Below are positions 28,046 to 36,567 of a DNA stretch of 64,000 nucleotides, one piece after another; positions within the stretch are counted from its first letter, which is position 1; each line of letters opens with the position of its first letter. Source of the DNA: Arthrobacter alpinus (GTDB taxonomy: Bacteria > Actinomycetota > Actinomycetes > Actinomycetales > Micrococcaceae); contig NZ_FNTV01000002.1 of assembly GCF_900105965.1 (NCBI RefSeq), positions 186,001-250,000 of the forward strand, in the 5' to 3' direction. The position numbers were made by a program, and so were the translations under genes. Under the pieces are notes generated by a model. It searched no databases, was not told the DNA's origin, and saw nothing but the letters and a program-made list of their open reading frames with translations.

Positions 28046-28071
28046 CTATCGCACACGATCGTTTGCAATAG
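28046..28071. promoter_or_regulatory. 26-bp palindrome, likely res subsite
   Basis: CTATCGCACACGATCG and its near-complement through 28071, with two imperfect pairs. It is the counterpart of 16471-16496. Confidence 0.55.
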
Positions 28072-28141
28072 AGTGCCATTGCCATAGTTCGGCTACTCAT
28101 CCGCTGCGGTTTCCGTGTTCGGGTCACGTAAGGGCCGCAGA

Positions 28142-28255
28142 CTGAACCGTCCCGGCTTTGATGCCGCTATCTTCTGTGAGAAAGATAGTGACTATGCCTA
28201 AGCAATTTCTCCTTGAATCCCGTGTTCGTGCCGTGTCGATGACTATTGATCGTTT
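28142..28255 (+). pseudogene. Remnant of an IS3-family element (left end and start of orfA)
   Basis: TGAACCGTCCCGGCTTTGATG resembles an IS3-family terminal repeat. The ATG at 28196 then opens MPKQFLLESRVRAVSMTIDR, like the first residues of an IS3 OrfA. The match stops after about 19 codons where the transposase gene of the Tn3 element ends on the other strand. Confidence 0.5.
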
Positions 28256-31200
28256 ATGGGACCCATTTCGTGGACTCCTCGTCGACATCATGTGTTGGGT
28301 CTCTGAACGGTCGAAGAGTCTTGGGTGTATTGGTCGTTGAGAAGGTGTAACGGCCGAGTTCATTGACGTGGGCGTGCCCGAGGGGTGAGAGCCTGGCGAT
28401 GTCTTCATCGCGAATCTGCCGCCCCTGTGTGCGCAGCTCGTCGATGGCCGCGTTGAGGTAGCGGGTGTTCCACAGTGCAATCGCGTTCACCACGAGGCCA
28501 AGTGCGCCAAGTTGATCTTCCTGGCCTTCTCGGTAGCGCTGGTGAAGTTGGCCTCGTTTGCCGCGGAAGACCTTCCGGGCCAGCCTGTGTCTAGATTCCT
28601 GAACCGTTGTCTGGGTATTGACGCCGCGCCTGTGGGTGTCATCAATGGGGTCGACCATGGCTAGAAGGTGAAGAGTCTTTGGTATCCGCCCATACTCGGC
28701 GAAGGCCTGGCCCAACGGGGTGGGCCTTCCGTCGCGTCCAAGCATTTTCAGCACGTCATAGGCCCGGACCTGGTGGGTCACGAGTGCTCCAACAACACGA
28801 AGCATGTCTGGCCAGTGAGTTTCGACCTTGCCCAGGTTGACCTTGTGCCGGGCGATATCATTGAGGGGACCATAATCGGAGACGGGTTCGGCCGGCCATT
28901 GTGCGCGCCAATATCTTGTGTCGCCGATGTCTGAGATCCGCGGAGAGAAGCGGTATCCGAGCATGCTGAACAGTCCGAAGACCATGTCGGAGTACGATGC
29001 CTCGTCCGTGGCGATGATGTCTGGTTTCGGGCCGCCGTCAAGATTCAGCAACACGTCGAGGATGTGAAGGCTATCTCTGGGTGTGCCGGTGACGATTTGC
29101 GCCCCGATCCCGACGACCTGGTCGTTGACCGCGTTCAGTCAGGTGATACCGCGTTTGTAGCCGAAGTACTTCGGTGACGGGCCAGAGCTTATCGTCCGGA
29201 CCGGGACAACGAACCTGAGCCCATCGACGGAGGCCAGCAGCCCACCACCCCAGTGTTGGACGATCGACACTTTTCTCTGGGCTTCGATGAGGGCAGCGTT
29301 CGCGGCTGCATGCGTCTCGGCCCGCACATAGTTCTGATCAACATGAGAGAGCCTGGCGCGAGTCAAAGCCTCCCTGGCCGGGTCCGTGACCGGAACCAGA
29401 CCGACGTTGCACCCTTCAGCGATCAGGAGAGCAGCTACCGACATTGCTAAGTCCCGCACCCGCGTACCGGCACCGGAGACATGGACATAGGCATCGAGAA
29501 AACCAGTCCAGGAATGGACTTCCAACAACAAATCTGGCAAGTCGATCCGTGGGAGCATCGCCGCAGTCACAGCCCGTAGTGCGAGCAGGCTCGCAGGGAT
29601 ATCGAGTGCATCGAGCCGCTCGACCGAGAGGCGCATCCTTCCTTCGGCGCCAGGAACAAGGCTGATCGATGAGTCGGTTCCTGCTTCATGAAGCCGGTCT
29701 GCTGTCTGACGCCAAGTTGCATCGAGTGCGTCCACCAGAGTAGAAAGGTGCGTTTTGACCGGAGTACCCAGGCCCAAACTGCCCAGAATCTTCGGCTTGG
29801 ACTTGGCCCAGGCGGCGCCTTCAAGTAGCTGTGCCCGTGGATCACCCCAGCGATGTGAACACGTCGCAAAAACATCGCGTACCCGCAACGCTTTGTAGAG
29901 TTGCTCGAGTACACAAACAACGTAAGCATCTCGATCTACCGTCCCGGGCGGCAGATCAGGATTGCAAAGAACGGCTCTACGCCAGGCTTGCGGGACCAAC
30001 GATGGATCGATTTCTTCTGGAAACAACGGTTTGATTCGGGTCCTACGCGCGGCCAGCTCCGGCAACACCTTGACCGCTTCCAAGACGGTCTCGCCGGCGG
30101 GGGCGGCCGCAAGTGAGGCTGTTGCTGCCAGTAACGTCAAGAACGGTCGAACCGTGCGGTACTTCTCCGCCAAAGCGACGCGAATAGCCGTCTCTGCGCT
30201 GCCGTCATCGTCAGGGACCAAGCCCGTCACGATCGTCAGGGACCAAGCCCGTCACGATCGTCACGGCGTCCAAAATCTGGGCTCTTGAGGCGACCTTGCC
30301 CAGAGAAGCCCGCACCACTCCCACATCCAGTTCGAGGTCGCTGGCGGCCACAGCATCCAGCACCAACAACAACTCCTGGTTAACCAATGCCAATAGTCGG
30401 GAGGCACGTTCCAATCGAGGCAACGATGCCAGCCGATTGCTATCGGCAGCCTTCCGTGAAGGATTAATCAACTTGGTGGACATCAACAATGCGAATAAAT
30501 CAAGAACATCATCCACCGCCACCGCATCCAGATGCCGCACCAGAGCCAGAAGTGTTCCCGTACGCCGAGGCTCGGACAAACCCTGCAACGTCGCAGCCTT
30601 ACTCGCCATCCCATACCTCGCCAGAGCAGCAATCCGGTTCGAGGGAACGCCAGAACAATCAGCATCCCTGGCACGCAGAGCTTCCAACTCCATGGCCCGA
30701 CCCAAAGCAGACACCAACGCAGGACCCGTCACGCGGGTCGGTGATTGTTTCCATCTTTCCAGCTCCGAAAAACGGCTCCCTTCCGGCACTCTTAAGGACC
30801 TGAGTAAACGTCCCGGCAGCTGCGGGTCAACATTGTCGGCCGCGCCTGCCAGAAGCCCGCAGACCATGTCGGCAACATCAGCCCTGACCTTCAAGACCAT
30901 CCGGCTCAGCACCGTAATACCCGGGAGTAACACCTGATGGCTTCGCAGCCACCCCACTGCATGATCAAACAACGCAGCCGGGCCCTCTGCATGAACCCAA
31001 GCACGATCCTCCAAATATCGACGAAAATCACTCATCGGTCCGTCATCATCAAGGGCAGAAAATCCATAAGCCTCCTGGATTTCCCAAGCATGCTCGAACG
31101 CCGTCATTGATCTTCGCTTGTAGTTCTTAACACACGAGGGATCACCAACCCCGATCTGCTCAGCCAAGTGCTCGACCACCGGCCACGGAACATCCAACGG

Positions 31201-31428
31201 ATCCTCAAGAAACACCCCAAGAAAACGTACTGTCGTGATCTGCAAAGCGAATCCAAGCCTGTTGTTGTCCCCACGACGCTTAGCAATCAAAACCGGGTCT
31301 TCATCATCCAGAAAGAAGTACCGCTCCAAATCAGGCCTCGCCGGCACACCTTGAAAACGACCATACCCAGTCACCTGAGCCTCTGTCAGGAAATCTGAAG
31401 CCATACAACAGATCGTACAGACCCACAA
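28254..31428 (-). pseudogene. tnpA: Tn3-family transposase, inactivated twice
   Basis: Three consecutive frames together make about 1,050 residues of a Tn3 DDE transposase. The first (from 31428) has the N-terminal region (QVTGYGRF, FFLDDEDPVLIAKRRGD). The last has the catalytic part (ATDEASYSDMVFGLFSMLGY and REGQEDQLGALGLVVNAIALW). Break one is a 25-base tandem duplication at 30211-30260, which shifts the frame. Break two is a TGA at 29139-29141 where a tryptophan codon is expected (RGIT-stop-LNAVNDQVVG). With one duplication removed and the TGA read as Trp, the protein would be whole. Confidence 0.9.
30211..30260. repeat. 25-bp tandem duplication within tnpA
   Basis: The unit TCAGGGACCAAGCCCGTCAC plus GATCG occurs at 30211-30235 and, identically, at 30236-30260. 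Because 25 is not a multiple of three, it puts the downstream codons out of frame. Confidence 0.95.
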
Positions 31429-31629
31429 AAGTGCTTAGCGCTAACGGCTGTTCAGTTCCTACTCAACCCCGGACTACGATCCTCGCCGCCTGGCCACGAG
31501 CCGGCGTGTTGACCGAACGGAGAAGCCGTGAACGCCGGAGACTTCACGATCACAAGCTGGCTGTCGAGACAAGCGCGGTGCATGTCGTGAGTCTTGGCTG
31601 ACCAGCTCGGCCACCCGTAGGCTGGGTGC

Positions 31630-32232
31630 ATGGAAACACACGTCAGCGATGCGGTCCGCGACGATCCGGTGTTGGCAGCGGATGAACGGTTTGTGTACGA
31701 ACGCCGCTCGGTCCTGATCTACTGGATTGTCGCAGCTCTCGGCGCGGCGATGGTGTTGTTCGGTGCGTTCGGGTTTCGGATCATCGGCGCCTGGGCCGCG
31801 TCGGGCGGAGATGAGACCGGTCGCGTCGCCGTACCCGTCGTCGTTATGATCGTCGGCGCGTGGTTGCTGTTCGCTGGTCTCAATACCGTTCGAGCCGAAC
31901 GAGCCCGTTGGATTGTGAGGGCGACAGGCGAGCGGCTGGTGTGCCGCCGCTGCCCGCAGCCTGGATCCGAGGTCGACGCGGACGCCCTCTGGAACCGGTT
32001 CGCGAAGGTTCGCCACCGCGGGACCCCACCGTATGTGCAAGGTGGGCTCCGCGGACCGATCAAGCTCAGAGGCTATCTGGACGACAAAGCGCAGAAGGTG
32101 TATTTCACCATCATCCGCACCGATCAGGACGGCACTCGCGCGTGGCCTCTCCTTGAGCTTGAGGGGGCCGAGGCAGTGCGTTTCGTTCCGCTGGATCGGA
32201 GCGGCGCCGATCCAGCCGGCATCAGTTTCTGA
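31630..32232 (+). CDS. Membrane protein of unknown function
   Basis: 200 residues with two membrane helices (about 27-47 and 64-83) and a cytoplasmic or exposed C-terminal domain of about 110 residues (WNRFAKVRHRGTPPYV, LRGYLDDKAQKVYFTIIRTD). No family recognised. It lies right after the Tn3 end with no obvious partner. Confidence 0.6.
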   Translation: METHVSDAVRDDPVLAADERFVYERRSVLIYWIVAALGAAMVLFGAFGFRIIGAWAASGGDETGRVAVPVVVMIVGAWLLFAGLNTVRAERARWIVRATGERLVCRRCPQPGSEVDADALWNRFAKVRHRGTPPYVQGGLRGPIKLRGYLDDKAQKVYFTIIRTDQDGTRAWPLLELEGAEAVRFVPLDRSGADPAGISF

Positions 32233-32320
32233 TCCTAGGAATGGCCGGCCTTGGGCGACCACGACTCTCGCTTGGGGGTTTTGATACAGACGCCTGGACC
32301 GTGTCCATGTCTGGGGGATC

Positions 32321-32977
32321 ATGTCGAAGTCAAGTGATGCATTGCTCGCGTGGGTTGAGAAGGCGGATGCCTTGCCCGACGGCGAGAAAACGGTTCCGGC
32401 CGATGCGAAAGACATCGCTGCCGGGTTCGCAGCGCTGAGCGCCGATGACCAAGCTCGGTTCCTGCACCTCCTCCACGAGCGATCGGTGGTGGCCCGTCTT
32501 GAGCTTGTCCGCGCTATCGCGAAGAAGACGGACCCCGACCTGCTGCGGTTCCTCTCACCCCTGGGATGGGAACACATCAACCTCACCGGCGATTTCACCG
32601 GCCACGCACCAACAAGATCAACCCCGGCAAATACAGGCCGCTACGGCGCCCGACAAAACCTAACGTCGGATATGTTATTTTTTCACAAGCCACCCCGAGT
32701 AGGTTTCGATACCCTGGGCCTGCAGACTTACCTCACCGCCGGTCCCAAAGAAACTCGTGTCTGGACCATCCACCGCGGAGACACGGCTCCTCGGGCTGCA
32801 GGCGTCATCCACACAGACTTCCAGCGCGGATTCATCAAGGCCGAGGTAGTATCCTTTGAGGATCTCATCGACGCCGGTTCCATGGCTGAGGCGAAGTCCC
32901 GCGGCAAGGTCCGCATCGAAGGCAAAGAATACGGAATGGCCGACGGCGACGTGGTGGAGTTCCGGTTTAACGTCTAA
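32321..32977 (+). CDS. Chimeric frame: unknown N-part, transposase end, terminal repeat and YchF C-terminal domain
   Basis: 218 residues of mixed origin. Residues 1-70 are unrecognised. FLSPLGWEHINLTGDF is the C-terminal end of a Tn3-type transposase. The next 30 residues are coded by spacer and a terminal repeat (32659-32696). From residue 127 on, GFDTLGLQTYLTAGPKE, then AAGVIHTDFQRGFIKAE and YGMADGDVVEFRFNV, is the TGS-type C-terminal domain of the YchF GTPase/ATPase. So a Tn3-type element once landed in a ychF gene and only the 3' part remains. The frame is open by chance; a functional product is unlikely. Confidence 0.7.
   Translation: MSKSSDALLAWVEKADALPDGEKTVPADAKDIAAGFAALSADDQARFLHLLHERSVVARLELVRAIAKKTDPDLLRFLSPLGWEHINLTGDFTGHAPTRSTPANTGRYGARQNLTSDMLFFHKPPRVGFDTLGLQTYLTAGPKETRVWTIHRGDTAPRAAGVIHTDFQRGFIKAEVVSFEDLIDAGSMAEAKSRGKVRIEGKEYGMADGDVVEFRFNV
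32659..32696 (-). repeat. 38-bp Tn3-type terminal repeat (second family)
   Basis: Read on the minus strand it starts GGGGTGGCTTGTGAAAAA and ends in CCGACGTTAGG, the normal shape of a Tn3-family end. The ychF fragment begins directly after its outer end. Confidence 0.75.
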
Positions 32978-32980
32978 CGT

Positions 32981-33053
32981 TATGGACGCTGCGACGACGC
33001 TCGAGACGTTGCGCGTTCCGCCCGGCAATCGCTGGGAGCCCTGAAGAGCGATC
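32981..33053 (+). pseudogene. Possible HigB/RelE toxin remnant
   Basis: TTLETLRVPPGNR followed, after a frame shift, by EALKSDR-like codons resembles the middle of HigB/RelE-type toxins. The rest is not recognisable and there is no antitoxin gene. Confidence 0.35.
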
Positions 33054-33238
33054 GAGTGCGGAAGACTGAAGTGTTGAACTACTTGAACACACCCCGTTGG
33101 GCAATGAAGCCCGCCATTCGAGCGATCTGGACCCGCACGGCCGAATCACCGATGTGGATCGCATCAGCAATTTCCAAGTATGTGAACGAACTTGATCGCG
33201 TCGCTGTACGCCAAGCGTCGCTCACCACATTTCATCGG

Positions 33239-33826
33239 TCAAAAGCTTAGCGTCGGATATTCCACTTTTTCACAAGCCACCGCACTCAGGACTACAAGCC
33301 GAGTGTGCACAGGAAGTGGCCGGGGCTGTATCTGCGCGGCGAGGGGGCGTAGCCAGGCAAGGAGTTGCCACAGCGCCGCCTCACCATGGGCCAGAATTAG
33401 GGCGGTCAAAAACACGGCCAGGATGTGGGCGGAGACCATGAGTGCGCCACCGAGGTCTTGGCCCATGTGGTGGGTGGCACCGGCAACGGCACCCAGTGAG
33501 CTGCAGTCCGGGACGACATTGGTGTGGTGGCCGTGGTGTGTGGCCATGCCCGAGGCTGTGCAGTGTCCGGTGACGCCGTGGAACAGGCTGAACACGCTAT
33601 GCAGCAGGCCTTGACCTGCGCCCAGGGTCAGGGCCATGGCGGGCAGGGTGATGCGGCGACGGGATAGAAGTGTGACCGGGACCAGGATCAGTGCGGCCAG
33701 CAGAGCCAGGACGGCTAGCGGGGGCAGTGAGCCGCCTGCAGCTGGGTGGGCGGCGACGGCCAGGCCCAGAACTGCCGTGGTGACGAGCAGGGCACGCGGA
33801 AGACGCAGGGGTGCATGAGCTGCCAT
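33239..33826 (-). CDS. Membrane protein with His-rich loop, C-terminus cut by a transposon end
   Basis: 195 residues with a signal anchor and about four more helices. A loop rich in His (GMATHHGHH, ATHHMGQD) suggests metal contact. The last residues (CEKVEYPTLSF) are coded by the Tn3-type terminal repeat at 33246-33283, so the true C-terminus was lost. It precedes an ArsR gene and an exporter, a layout seen in metal resistance loci, but the link is inference. Confidence 0.65.
   Translation of the reverse strand: MAAHAPLRLPRALLVTTAVLGLAVAAHPAAGGSLPPLAVLALLAALILVPVTLLSRRRITLPAMALTLGAGQGLLHSVFSLFHGVTGHCTASGMATHHGHHTNVVPDCSSLGAVAGATHHMGQDLGGALMVSAHILAVFLTALILAHGEAALWQLLAWLRPLAAQIQPRPLPVHTRLVVLSAVACEKVEYPTLSF
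33246..33283 (-). repeat. 38-bp Tn3-type terminal repeat (second family)
   Basis: Read on the minus strand it starts GCGGTGGCTTGTGAAAAA and ends CCGACGCTAAG. It is in direct orientation with 32659-32696 and about 590 bases away. Confidence 0.75.
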
Positions 33827-33868
33827 GATCCCGTCTTCCTGTGTGCCGGTGCTAGTACGTGGTGGGTG

Positions 33869-34246
33869 TTAGTTGTGGAGGGGTTCGCCGGTCAATTGGT
33901 GGTCGGCGTGGTTGATGGTTTCCCGGATCAACCGCACCAGGTGACCATCACGCAGGGAGTAGATCACGTTGCGGCCCTCTTTGCGGGTATCTACCAGGCC
34001 GCTATGGCGCAGCTTGGCCAGATGCTGGCTGGCCACGGTGCGGGGCACACCGGCAGCGGCGGTCAGTTCTGAAACAGTCTTGGGTCCATCGGAGAGTTGC
34101 CAGAGCAGGTGCAGGCGCGTCGGTTCGGCCAGCATCCGCAACGTCGCTGCTGCGGCGTCCAGGAGTTCGGGGCCGGGCTCGACTTCATGGACGAGCGAGG
34201 GGGATTCAGTGGCCGCGCTGCGCACGCTCTCCGGTTGACTGCTCAA
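33869..34246 (-). CDS. ArsR/SmtB-family transcriptional repressor
   Basis: 125 residues. The winged helix runs LRMLAEPTRLHLLWQLSD, VSELTAAAGVPRTVASQHLA and KEGRNVIYSLRD. The tail DHQLTGEPLHN has a His that could bind metal. It starts inside the 3' end of the MFS gene (41-base overlap), so the two form one operon, and the inverted repeat at 35507-35534 is the likely operator. Confidence 0.85.
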   Translation of the reverse strand: MSSQPESVRSAATESPSLVHEVEPGPELLDAAAATLRMLAEPTRLHLLWQLSDGPKTVSELTAAAGVPRTVASQHLAKLRHSGLVDTRKEGRNVIYSLRDGHLVRLIRETINHADHQLTGEPLHN

Positions 34247-35492
34247 TGGTCACTTCCTCAGTTTCTACAGCTGGGGCATCCGTCAGGGAATGGCGGGGCC
34301 AGGACAGGAATGCACCTGCACTACCTATCATCGCAATAAAAGTCAGTGCCAGCGCAGCCGGCCCCAATCCAAAGGCGGCACCGATCCACCCGGCCAGCGG
34401 GTAGGTGATGATGTAGCAGGCGTGTGAGAGGGAAAACTGGGCCGTGAAAACGTACGGTGCGGTTTCCTCCGTGGAGGCATTGCGCAAAAGCCGGGAGGAC
34501 GGCGTCAGGATCGTGGAATTGCCTGCACCGAGCAGGAACCACAACCCCAACAACCACCACCACTGCCCAGGCCCGGGCGGCAGGAACGTCAGGACGGTGG
34601 CCCCAGCCAACACAACAGGCAGCAAAGCGGCGCCGGTGAGCATGACCACCCGGTCACCGAAGCTATCCAAGAACTTGGGCGCGCAGAGTGCGACGATCAT
34701 CGAGCCAACCCCGAAGCAGGCCAGTGCCAGGGCAAGATCGGTTGCGGGACGGTGCAGGGTTTCACGGACATAGACAACCGTGTTGACCAGCACCAAGGCG
34801 GTGGGGGCTGCGACCACAAGATTGAGGGCCAGCAAGGACCGAAGGCGCCGGTTCCGCCAGAAAATGCGGGTTCCCAGCGTGGTCCGGTGCCACAACGAGG
34901 TCTGCACCCCTGCAGCTTGCTCGGTTCTTGGCAACCGGGTGAACATCACCATCGAGGCGGAGAACAGGAATCCGACCACGGTCCCGAGGAACAGGTTGTT
35001 GTAACTGATCACCGTCAACAGCAAGGCCGCCAAGGCCGGGCTGACCAAGGCTTCCATGTCATAGGCCAACCGTGACAGGGACAATGCTCGCGTGTAGTCT
35101 CGCTCGTCCTTCAACACCTGGGGAATCAAGGATTGGAACGCCGGGGTGAACGTGGCGGAGGCGGACTGCAGCACGAAGATCAACACATAGATCTGCCATG
35201 TTTCGGTAATGAACGGCAGGCACAAGGCCATGCCCGCACGGAGCAGGTCGGCACCGATCAACACCGGCTTCTTCGGCAGCCTGGCCACCAGCGCATTGAT
35301 GACCGGGGCGAATCCGACATAGGCGGCCATCTTCACCGTCAACGCCGTGCCCATCACGGCGCCGGCATCCTTGCCGGCCAGGTCAAACGCCAGCAAACCC
35401 AGCGCCACCGTCAACAACCCGGTGCCTACCAAGGCCACTACTTGGGCGGAAAACAGTCGCCGGTACGTCGTATTTTTCAGAACAGAAAGCAT
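34206..35492 (-). CDS. MFS exporter under ArsR control
   Basis: About 428 residues from MLSVLKNTTYRRLFSAQV; the frame continues upstream to 35618 but passes through the operator, so the ATG at 35492 is chosen. About twelve membrane segments, and LPKKPVLIGADLLRAGMAL replaces the usual loop 2-3 motif. It resembles exporters next to ArsR genes in actinobacteria. The exported ion or compound is unknown. Confidence 0.8.
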   Translation of the reverse strand: MLSVLKNTTYRRLFSAQVVALVGTGLLTVALGLLAFDLAGKDAGAVMGTALTVKMAAYVGFAPVINALVARLPKKPVLIGADLLRAGMALCLPFITETWQIYVLIFVLQSASATFTPAFQSLIPQVLKDERDYTRALSLSRLAYDMEALVSPALAALLLTVISYNNLFLGTVVGFLFSASMVMFTRLPRTEQAAGVQTSLWHRTTLGTRIFWRNRRLRSLLALNLVVAAPTALVLVNTVVYVRETLHRPATDLALALACFGVGSMIVALCAPKFLDSFGDRVVMLTGAALLPVVLAGATVLTFLPPGPGQWWWLLGLWFLLGAGNSTILTPSSRLLRNASTEETAPYVFTAQFSLSHACYIITYPLAGWIGAAFGLGPAALALTFIAMIGSAGAFLSWPRHSLTDAPAVETEEVTIEQSTGERAQRGH

Positions 35493-35506
35493 CACAGTAA
35501 CCAATC

Positions 35507-35534
35507 GAGTGCATAGGTGCGTACTTATGCACTC
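35507..35534. promoter_or_regulatory. ArsR-type operator before the MFS-ArsR operon
   Basis: GAGTGCATA at 35507-35515 and TATGCACTC at 35526-35534 are perfect 9-base arms with a 10-base spacer. They stand 15 bases before the MFS start, where a repressor would block transcription. Confidence 0.7.
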
Positions 35535-35739
35535 ATAGTAGCTCGTTTCCTGCCCCTCCAGACGCTGTTCCCATCCGGCATGCCCCTGGATGCTGCCCAC
35601 GGCAGCGCCCAGTTTCACCCCTTGGCGACGTCAACGACTTTGAAGAACAGGAGAAGATAACCACGGCTCCACAAGCGCCGAACGAACCAATGACGCACTC
35701 TAAGACGCTAAAGACTGCGCCAAACGAGTACCGGATAAC

Positions 35740-36135
35740 CCGGCCGATTTCTACTATGAGTGGCACACAGAGGGCAAGACCAAGACTCCGTATGCGATCC
35801 ACTCCCCTGGGGATGAGATCCTGGCGTTCGCCGGCTTGTACACCTGGTGGCCGGACAAGTCCCTGCCAGAGGACCATGAGGACTACTGGACGCTGACGGC
35901 CACGATCCTGACACGCGCAGCGGTCGGAGAAGTGAGCCAGCTCCATGACCGCACCCCCGTGACGTTGCCACCCAGTTTCTGGGACGAATGGTTGGACGCT
36001 GACCAGGACGGGGACCAGACATTGATGGACGCCGCCGTGGCTGCGGCTACGCCAGTGGCCGAGGCCCTGCAGTTTCACCAGGTGGGCCCCCTCAAGGGTG
36101 ACGGGCCCGAACTGGTGGAGCCTCTTAGCTCGTAA
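35740..36135 (+). pseudogene. SRAP (YedK/HMCES-like) gene, 3' half
   Basis: 132 codons without a start of their own: PADFYYEWHTEGKTKTPYAI, then FAGLYTWWPDKS and TLTATILTRAAVGEVSQLHD with the RTPV motif and a VGPLKGDGPELVEP end. This is exactly the part missing from 4541-4864; joined, they give about 237 residues, a normal SRAP length with no residue lost. The catalytic His of the family lies in SQLHDRTPV. It neighbours umuDC, a natural partner in the SOS response. Confidence 0.85.
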
Positions 36136-36401
36136 GCCTGGGTGGTTTCGTTCTTGGCCCCCTGTCCACAGGTGCACGGCAAAAGATATTCCTCCGGTCT
36201 TTTCCCGCACACAGGATGGACAGCGGGACCCAAAGGGCGGCTGCACACAACGCTCACATCATCTTGGGCGTGGAGGATCACCAGGGGTTTGCGAGAGATG
36301 TGTACAGCCTTACAACGTCCTTACGGTGGTCACTTCATGATTCCTTTCCTTGGCGTAACTACCTTGGTTTCTGAGACTTCCATTCGGCCCCACACGGAAC
36401 A
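36136..36401. other. No gene recognised
   Basis: Only short overlapping frames without family likeness. Convergent transcription from the SRAP half and the umuDC operon meets here. Confidence 0.3.
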
Positions 36402-36551
36402 TTAGCGCTGTACTCGTACGTTGATGATGCTCTGCCCTTCCGGCGCATTGCTGCGCAGCTGGGCGAAGCCCGCGGCGTAGTCCTTTGCCTCAACTTCAGT
36501 GGTGGCAAAGGTGTTGCCGTCGAGGGTTTCGACGGTGGCGATGATGATCAT
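36402..36551 (-). CDS. Small conserved-looking protein after umuC
   Basis: 49 residues: MIIIATVETLDGNTFATTEV, then KDYAAGFAQLRSNAPEGQ and a basic end. It starts 16 bases after the umuC stop, so it should be co-transcribed. The regular beta-alpha pattern and normal codon use suggest a real gene. Function unknown; a link to translesion synthesis is possible from position only. Confidence 0.55.
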   Translation of the reverse strand: MIIIATVETLDGNTFATTEVEAKDYAAGFAQLRSNAPEGQSIINVRVQR

Positions 36552-36567
36552 GGGCAATTTTTATCCT

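Larger units (their letters stand above)
27976..31470. mobile_element. Tn3-family transposon with dead transposase and no resolvase
   Basis: The left end (GGGTTTGAGTAGGATCC from 27976) and the right end (complement of GGGGTTGAGTAGGAACT ending 31470) are imperfect 38-base inverted repeats with TTAGCGCTAAG-like inner ends. Inside are a res-like palindrome, an IS3 scrap and a broken tnpA. Flanking five-base words (TATTG, GGACT) do not match. The mini-element at 15740-16700 has the same ends in opposite order and carries the resolvase missing here. Confidence 0.8.

Noticed and set aside
31474..32598. Minus-strand frame of 374 codons
   Set aside because: It is opposite two better frames, is rich in Arg/Ser/Pro and has no recognisable domain.
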